NCBI GenBank assembly: GCA_033065855.1
Contig: JAVXUO010002032.1
Span: 124,001-188,000 of the forward strand
Length of the DNA stretch: 64,000 nucleotides
Source of the DNA: Escallonia rubra
Lineage: Eukaryota; Streptophyta; Magnoliopsida; Escalloniales; Escalloniaceae
Reading direction: 5' to 3'
Position 1 is the stretch's first letter. Each line of letters begins with the position of its first letter. The position numbers and the translations under genes were made by a program. Below the pieces are notes generated by a model. That model had not been told where the DNA came from. It searched no databases and was given only the letters and a program-made list of their open reading frames with translations. Below, one piece after another: positions 56,807 to 64,000 of the stretch.

Positions 56807-59800
56807 ATGGCTGGAAAAGGTGAAGGTCCGGCGATTGGAATCGATCTTGGGACTACCTACTCTTGTGTTGGAGTGTGGCAGCATGGCCGCGTGGAGATCA
56901 TCACCAACGATCTGGGAAGCAGAACGACACCGTCTATCGTCGCTTTCACTGATACCGAGCGTCTAATTGGTGCTGCTGCCAAGAACCAGGATTCCATAAA
57001 CCCTGCCAACACCATCTTTGGTATGTCTGCTGCTTTATGTTGTTTTCGTTGCCAAGCAGTCTATGTACCAAAAACACAGTAACATTTATCTTGTGTAATG
57101 AAGAAACCATTGTAAATACCTTTAGTACATTCTTGATTTAATTTGTGTACTGGAGACAGTAACTGTCGTATGCGTTGCCTTCCTCGTTGCTTTTTTCTAA
57201 TCTACGCAGCAAAGATTGTCTCATGAAAATTGGCAAGTTTGGAATTTTGATTTATTATATATCTTTCGAGTAGAACTGCGGTCCTTTTTTATTGGTACCA
57301 AGTAACAGGACTTGATAACAACGCTCCCCTTTTCATGTAGAAACTTCCCTTCTGTCACTAAAGATCTTTAAGCCATACTTTTCTAAGACTTTATTGCTAC
57401 TCTCTTGGATTTGATATATAAGATTATTGTGTCTAAAGTTACAATTGCCACTTATGTGCGATTAGTTTGCAGTTAAAAATTACATTTCGGGCAGTGTTGG
57501 TTTGAGATATGAGTGCGAAGTGTAAAGGAATATTCAAAACTTTTGGTTTCTAGTTTCGGAAAGTTTGAATTAGCTGTCAACTTTGTTGTTAGAGTCTAAC
57601 TACTTTTGATTCGAACATCATTCATCTGTTGCTTCCTCTCTAAACCATAACATACTATCTTGATAAATGATGCTTTTTGGAATGCTTAATGCGAAACCTA
57701 ATTCAGACCTCAACATGTTAAGCCTAATATACTTAGTACTATCTTATCTATACATATATAAAAGCACGTATGAGTTTAAATAGCTAATCTTTTCTTTCCT
57801 TAGAATACCCTTTCTCTAAATGATTTTTTCATAAAAGGTTAAGAGTGAGTAAGGGTATTTTTGACGAAAAACATATCTTTCCCATTAAATGCCCTTATTT
57901 GGAGTTGAGGCTTAGTAAAATATAAGGGTGTTTTTTTTACTTCTTATGCATTATGAAGCATCTTTCCTAAACTACCCTTATTGGAGCATATTGGTTTGAT
58001 TAAATTTTAGGATTGTTTTGACTTTTAACCAAAAAAATAGAAGAAGAAGAAAAGAAACCCTATCTAGCTAATCTAATTATACTTGAACTCATGGACTCAT
58101 AACCCTACCTTCATCCGTTACCTAGAGCCACCAGCCTCTACAATCATGATAGCTCCAATATTCATCAAGCTCTTAGGAGAAAGTTAGAAGGAGAAAGGTG
58201 ATGTCTTATTAATATCTTTGATCACGCTTTTCTTTTTATGTTTTTCGAATTCTTTGTGGTGTATTACTTGAGAAAATTTTACGTCTAACAAGTTCTACTT
58301 TCTGATTCCAAAGCTTGACAATGCTTAGTAAATCGAGATATAGCTACTGATGGAAGTATTGTGTTAAGACTGCAATTGAATTGTCACGGTTGAAACAACC
58401 AATAGGACAGAATTTTATAGTGTGTTAGGATTGTGGAATAGCATAATAATGAAGCAGCATGCCAATACGGAACTAACAAAGTACTAAGACATTGTAGAAT
58501 GATGAATATGCAAAGTAGTCATACAACAAAAAACGTAGCACCTACCATGAACCCAAGTCAACTGGGGTGATCCAGTGTTCTCAAATATGGACCTGCAGGG
58601 ATGCTGAATGAGGTCTCTAAAGCTAAAAATTATATGAGAGGAAAATCGAAAGGAGTACTGATACTTACCCTTAGAAAAGAGTCATGGAAGTACATTCTTA
58701 TTAAGACTGCTGCCATATATGGAGCATTTGGAATGTTTTTACCGATATAATCTAGTACAATCTTCTCAGTTAAAGTTTATTTCTACGTTTTGAATGCAGA
58801 CATATTGTTGTAAGGAAGCTATCGCAAGACTAGAATTATTTAAAAAAAAATTAAATGCATATATAATCATGACTTTTAAGATTCGTTACATCGAACCATT
58901 CGGTTCCTAATTACAATTTGGATTCACAAAAAATAAATAATCTTAAGTTTGTATAGAGTTCTTGGAATGCATTTACTCGCATGGTAACATGTTATTCATA
59001 TGATTATTGCCTTTCTATGTTCCATTGTAACTCAGAGTACCATATATTTGCATGACAATATGTTCTTCATATGGTTACTATTTTTGTATAAGATACTTTC
59101 ATAAGTGATAGTATTAGCTGAAACCAACTTAATAAAGACTCTAATTTATTTGAGCTCGAATAATTAATACATTCTTTTCAGCGTGAAACGTCTCAAGTTT
59201 TGATACGCAAGAAGTTAAACGGCCCAGCAACTTTTTTGTTCTTGTTAAGATACTCTTTTAAATTAAAAGGTTTCTGGGAATTTGGCGTTTTTATGACTTT
59301 TCAAAGGATGAGGCTAAAATATAACATTTTTTGTGGAATTTAACTACTTTGTCAACAAAGAGGTCAAAAGTTCATAATGCATCTTTTGGTAACAAAAAAA
59401 ATATGAATTTAATCAAAAGAGTGGGGATTTAGCCCACCATATAAAGATGATGCAAGAGGTTAAATGGCCACACATTATCTCCTTAAAAATGCTCTCTTTA
59501 AATTTAAAAAGTTTATAAGAGTTAAGGGTGCTTTCGACTTTTTAAAAGAGTGATGCTAGATTACAACATTTTTTACTAAATGAAACATTATGTCGCTAAA
59601 GAGATTAAAAGCTCACTAATATATCTTTTAGTGATAAAAGAGTTTGAGTTTAATTAAAAGGCATGTGGATCTAGCCCTATTGTGTAAATATGATCTTATC
59701 TTAAGGGATTAAATGATTAAATATTTTTCATTAAAAAATCCTTTTTATATACAAAAGGGTTACAAAAATGAAGGGTGATTTCATGTTTAGAAGGGGTGAA

Positions 59801-62800
59801 ACTAAATTATAATATTTGTGACTAAATTTAAACATTTTGTAGCTAAAGAAGATAAAAGTTCACTAATGCATCTTTTAGTAAAAAAAGAATATGCATTTAT
59901 TCAAAACTGGTGTGGATCCCGTCCCACCGTGTAAATATGATCCCAAGGGATCATATTGCCGGACATTTCTTCCTTGAAAAGACCTTTATAAAAAAATTAT
60001 TATTCAAAATGCCCTTTTATACATGTTAGAGTTTATTTTAAACTAAGGATGTTTTTTACTTTCACCATAGTATTAAACCTCTTTCTCTAAAATACCTTTT
60101 TTGAGTTTTAGCTTTCTTTGAATTTTGGAGTTTGCTAAAACTAAGGGTCTTTTTAAACTTTTAAGTTTATAGTTTTCACGAAAAAACTAGATTAAAAACT
60201 TTTGAATATTATGCAATTTATATCTAGATTAAGAGTTTCAACGCCTTTTTTGAACATAATTTTTTTTACAAACAAAGACAACCGAGTTACAAATTTTTTA
60301 CATATAAATAAATTGAATTGAATCAAGTTACTCTGAACTTGAGATTGTAGATGAGTTCTAATTTGCATCTTGAACTTGAGATCGTAGATGAGTTCTAATT
60401 TGCATCTTATTAACATATATCTTCAAGAACTTTTATTTTGTTACTTCAATACTTGATTAGTAAGTTGGACTTGGCAAATTAATATAACACAATAGCAAAA
60501 ATTTACTTTCGTGATAAAAGAACATTGAAAACACGTCATTCACAAGTTTATATCCATAAGGACAATGTTTAGGTAATCATTGAGACCATGTTATTAAGAT
60601 TTTTTTACTCATTCATATATCTGAAACCTATTAGAAAGTCCAATTAATTGGTTACAACATTTTTGGGCTAAAATAAATATATTATCTCTAAAGAGTTTGA
60701 AAGTTCACTAATGAATCTTTTAGTGACATAAGAGTATGAATTTAATCAAACCGAGTGTGTATCAATGCCCACCATATAAATCTTTGCTCACTTTTAAAAA
60801 GTTTGTGTCAAATTTTAATCTTAAAACTTGCCTAAATCAAGATGGATAAAAAAGAACACATTAATTTTTGCTACTCCTTAGAGAACCGTTCCTAAGTTGG
60901 CGTATTATCATGTTTTATTTTTTATTTTTTATGTGGACCTATTATTGCGTTTACTAACTTTTATATGTTGTTGCGAAATTAAGTTTGTCGACTAATGACC
61001 GTCTATTGTCATTTAAGATTAGTACCTGTAGTATTATCAAAATAAATAAATAAATAAAATGATATGTGTTAAAAACAAAAATCTTGTGACAAATATATGC
61101 TGAACAACATGCACAACAAAATTAATAGCCTAATAATACTACTTAAGATTAATAACATCATGCTAGGTTAAAATAAAAGAGAGCTTTAAAGAACGCTATA
61201 AATTATTTAACAGAAAAAAGACAACATACCATAAGAAAAATAAAATAGATTACTTAATTATAAATCAAACTTTTTCTTAGTTTTTCCATGTTTGTCTCAT
61301 ACTTTCTAGACTTATATATATGCCATAAATTATAGGCCTAATCCCAAAACTCGAAATCTTTTATCTGAGTTAGAGTTAGAGTTTTGTTAAAAAAATAAGG
61401 TGTTTTTTATACTTCTTTTTAGGATATCAAGTCTTTTCCCATGAAGTATCCTTATTGCAATATATGTTTTTGTTAGAGTTACGGTTGTTCTGACCTTTAC
61501 TTTAAGAAAGGAAAAAATCCCTAAGAAAATCTTGTAAAATTATTCTTGAACTTCTGCATGTTTTCTGACTACTGAATTATTTTTTATAAAAACCTACCGC
61601 CTCCATTCATGTTGAAACAAAACTACTTTAGAGCTACTACATCTTCTCCTTCAAATTTGATTAAAGAAAACAACTTGCGGATAATAGAGTTTTCTATACC
61701 CTTCTAGAAGAAATTAAATATATCTAAAGGTACATTAATACTTTTTTAGAAACTCAATCCTTCTTTAATTTTGTATTTCATATTTGTACATTGATGCATA
61801 TGCTACAAATTTGTATTATTATGCATGTATATAGATTTCAATGCAAAAATATTATTACATTAAAACTCTCATAAAACTAAAGTTTAATTCTAGATTTTGA
61901 TTATGGATATATTAGTGCTAATAAGGCTATCGCTAAATTAGAGCTTTTTAGAAACTTTTAAATGAATAGGAATCTCTAGATCATAAGATTCTGCTCTTAA
62001 ATATAATTTGAATTCGTGGCAAGTACATAATCCTATGTTCGTATTTAAGTTATTGGAATACACCTATTTGTATGACAACATATTCTTCATACCGGTATTG
62101 TTTTTATATGATCCATTGTAGTCCGGAATATAAACAAAAAGGATGAGGATCTGGCACGTCATACAAAATAATATTAAGAGATTAAATGGCTAAATATTTT
62201 TTGTTTAAAATATTCATTTTAAATTTATAAGATATATAAAGATTAAGGTATTTTTGAATTTTAAAAAGATGCAGCTAATTACAATATTTTTGGCTGAATT
62301 TAAACAATCTGCTGCTAGAAGAGGTTAAAAGTTCTCTAATGTATCTTTTAGTCACAACGATTAAATAAATATAACCAAAACAGGTGTAGATCTGGGGCCA
62401 CTATATAAAAATTATTCCAAGGGGAGTGTTGAAGAAGTTAAAAATTCACTTATGTATCTTTTAGTAACAAAAGATTGAATTCAACAATGCGGGATTGGAT
62501 TTAACCCAATCGTATACATATGTGATGCTAAGTCTCTGTTCAACTTTTGAAAAAAAAAAACTATTAAAACCTAACATTGATACCACCATCAAAATCAATA
62601 AGATGAACACATTAATTTTTACTACTTATTAAAGAACCATTCATAAGTTCAGGTATTATTATGCTATTTATTTATATTCAATATTTTTTTAAAATGGATC
62701 GGTTATTAGGTCTGCTAACTTTATTGCACATGACTGCAAATTTAAACTTTACCGATATAGATACACGTCAAAATATCTACAACGTCGACTAGGCCTTCCT

Positions 62801-64000
62801 TTATGATGAATTTATGTGTTATTTTGTGTTTGGTAATATAATGTGTTGTTATTGTTTTCTTAACTCTTAAAACATTATGCAATAAGTAATATTTTTTTTT
62901 CATTTTTAATTTGATGATACAAGTCTTATTATATAATAAATGATTTGGGTTAAAAAATATTCTTGATAAAAAAAAAAATTGGTATTGTATTTATATTATT
63001 AATCTAATGCATATGTATATAAGGTGAAAAACTTAGGTTTTTGAACATTATTGAAATTACTTCCTTGGAGTTTTTGATCAGCAGCTAACAACTGATTTAT
63101 TTATTATGGTTTAACTGTAATAGTCATATTAATTAATTTCAATTGTGCTTTTCACTAAGATTTATAACATTTTGGTATTGTATTTATATTATTCATCTAA
63201 TGCTAAGCTTTTCACTAAAGTTTTTGGTATTGTGTTTATATTATTAATCTAATGCATATGTATATAAGGTGAAAAACTTAGGTTTTTAAACATTATTCAA
63301 ATTACTTCGTTCGAGTATTTGATCAGCAGCTAACAATTGATTTATTTATTATGGTTTAACTGTAATAGTTATATTAATTAATTTCAATTGTGCTTTTAAC
63401 TAAGGTTTATAACTTTTTTCTTTCGAATCACTATATAACGTGCAAAACACGTGATCCTTACTAGTACGAGGAAAAAACAGAAATGGAGGAATAATCCCTG
63501 AGTATGGGGAGAACCAACTGATTATTTCATTGCATAGAAGGTCCCTTTTATATAACAACTGATACAAATAAAAGAAAATCAAATCCTACTCTACAGGAAT
63601 TTTGCAATCACAAATCTCTAATCAACTCTCTGATCAATGGGGTTCTGAAATCATGTCACAAATTTTTTTCAATCCCGTAGTTAGAACAAAAATTTAACAA
63701 GCAATTCCTCAAGTTCCAGGGGAATCAAGCCTGGGTGTACACTTGTCGCCAGCATGTATCCTTTGATCAAGATATTTGGTGATTAGGGTCAAGGCGTATT
63801 CTGTATTACTGTTTGTGCTATGATGCTCTTAGAAACCCAAAATGATAGTCTTACTAAATACAGATGCAAAGCGATTGATTGGCAGGAGATTCAGTGATCT
63901 GTCTGTGCAAAGTGATTTGAAGCTCTGGCCATTCAATGTCATTCCTGGTCCTGCTGACAAGCCCATAATTGTCGTCAACTACAAAGGTGAGCAGAAGCAA
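56807..64000 (+). CDS. Cytosolic HSP70/Hsc70 copy D, partial (exon 2 runs off the window)
   Basis: Exon 1 is 56807-57020 ([19 protein letters not shown]...NPANTIFG); exon 2 starts at 63864 ([17 protein letters not shown]... to GEQKQ at 64000). The phase-1 intron has GTATGT and a TACAG acceptor at the same codon as copy A. The start at 56807 is chosen because [16 protein letters not shown] is the standard plant Hsc70 N-terminus; an in-frame upstream ATG at 56777 would add ten unconserved residues. The first ATP-binding loop (IDLGTTYS) and Lys of AKRLIGR are intact. The intron is 6,843 bp, of which 5,718 bp is a Helitron; without it the intron would be about 1.1 kb. The gene may be functional, but the tail and linker cannot be judged here. 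Confidence 0.88.
59310..62520 (+). repeat. Six diverged repeats inside the Helitron
   Basis: Units near 59310, 59555, 59805, 60645, 62275 and 62430 share the order tacaacattttt-like start, 'ctaaagaggttaaaagttcactaatgcatcttttagt'-type core, 'gtgtggatc..gcccacc..ataaa' and a 'ggttaaatggc' end. Clear spacing of about 245-250 bp links the first three. The others are separated by other sequence. A 37-bp direct duplication (gaacttgagat.gtagatgag) lies at about 60336-60409. Confidence 0.75.
62979..63411 (+). repeat. Direct duplication at the Helitron 3' end
   Basis: About 195 bp starting ttggtattgt.tttatattatt at 62979 recurs at 63220. It includes aaggtgaaaaacttaggttttt, gatcagcagctaacaa.tga and ttatggtttaactgtaat. 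A partial third start lies near 63172. Confidence 0.85.

Larger units (their letters stand above)
57747..63464 (+). mobile_element. Helitron (non-autonomous) in the HSP70 D intron
   Basis: 5' end A|TCTATACATATATAAAAGC at 57747. The 3' end has hairpin ACGTG-CAAAA-CACGT (63438-63452), then 8 nt, then CTAG (63461-63464) followed by T. Thus it shows the Helitron signature: TC start, CTRR end, a 3' hairpin about 10 nt before the end, and insertion between A and T without TSD. No Rep/helicase ORF is present in the 5.7 kb, which is AT-rich and full of internal repeats. Confidence 0.8.

Overview
The window looks like a stretch of a eudicot plant nuclear genome. The evidence is spliced genes with GT/AG introns, cytosolic HSP70 genes with the single phase-1 intron typical of plant Hsc70s, and nested plant transposon classes: a Tat/Retand-type Ty3-gypsy element, copia gag, hAT, CACTA, a MULE-like element, a tRNA-derived SINE and a Helitron. 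The sequence alone does not identify the species. True single-copy coding content is low and most of the 64 kb is repeat.

Layout. 0-6.2 kb: a dispersed repeat called R1 here (copy 1 and part of copy 2), interrupted by an hAT-like and a MULE-like non-autonomous element. 6.17-14.54 kb: a minus-strand Retand-like element with its 3' LTR, two tandem arrays, an antisense accessory gene with its own TATA box and two introns, and pol broken by two stops. 14.5-18.3 kb: the rest of R1 copy 2, a truncated gag element and a fragment of an HSP70 tail. 18.4-26.9 kb: HSP70 copy A (minus strand, open throughout) with a heat-shock-element/TATA promoter and R1 copy 3. 27.9-34.3 kb: tandem duplicate HSP70 copy B (exon 2 only) and R1 copy 4. 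34.29-36.68 kb: an inverted-repeat gag element with target-site duplication (TSD). 38.8-51.2 kb: a MITE, HSP70 pseudogene C, an hAT transposon split by a CACTA element and by a second LTR element, then a second hAT copy head-to-head. 51.2-56.6 kb: a CAC-rich repeat, rearranged R1 copy 5, a copia fragment and gene-poor sequence. 56.8-64 kb: HSP70 copy D (plus strand), whose intron holds a 5.7-kb Helitron; exon 2 runs off the window.

The host theme is one HSP70 family expanded and then broken by transposons: five HSP70-derived loci (A, B, C, D and the 18.2-kb fragment). A and D are the plausible genes. A and B share a natural C-terminal truncation that removes the EEVD tail used for binding TPR co-chaperones, and both have a non-canonical interdomain linker. 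I see no clearly new biological system. The best candidates for a second look are the tail-less, HSE-driven HSP70 with an unevenly diverged sister copy, the inverted gag-LTR element with a paralogous empty site, the antisense spliced gene inside the Retand-like element, and the double palindrome beside HSP70 B.
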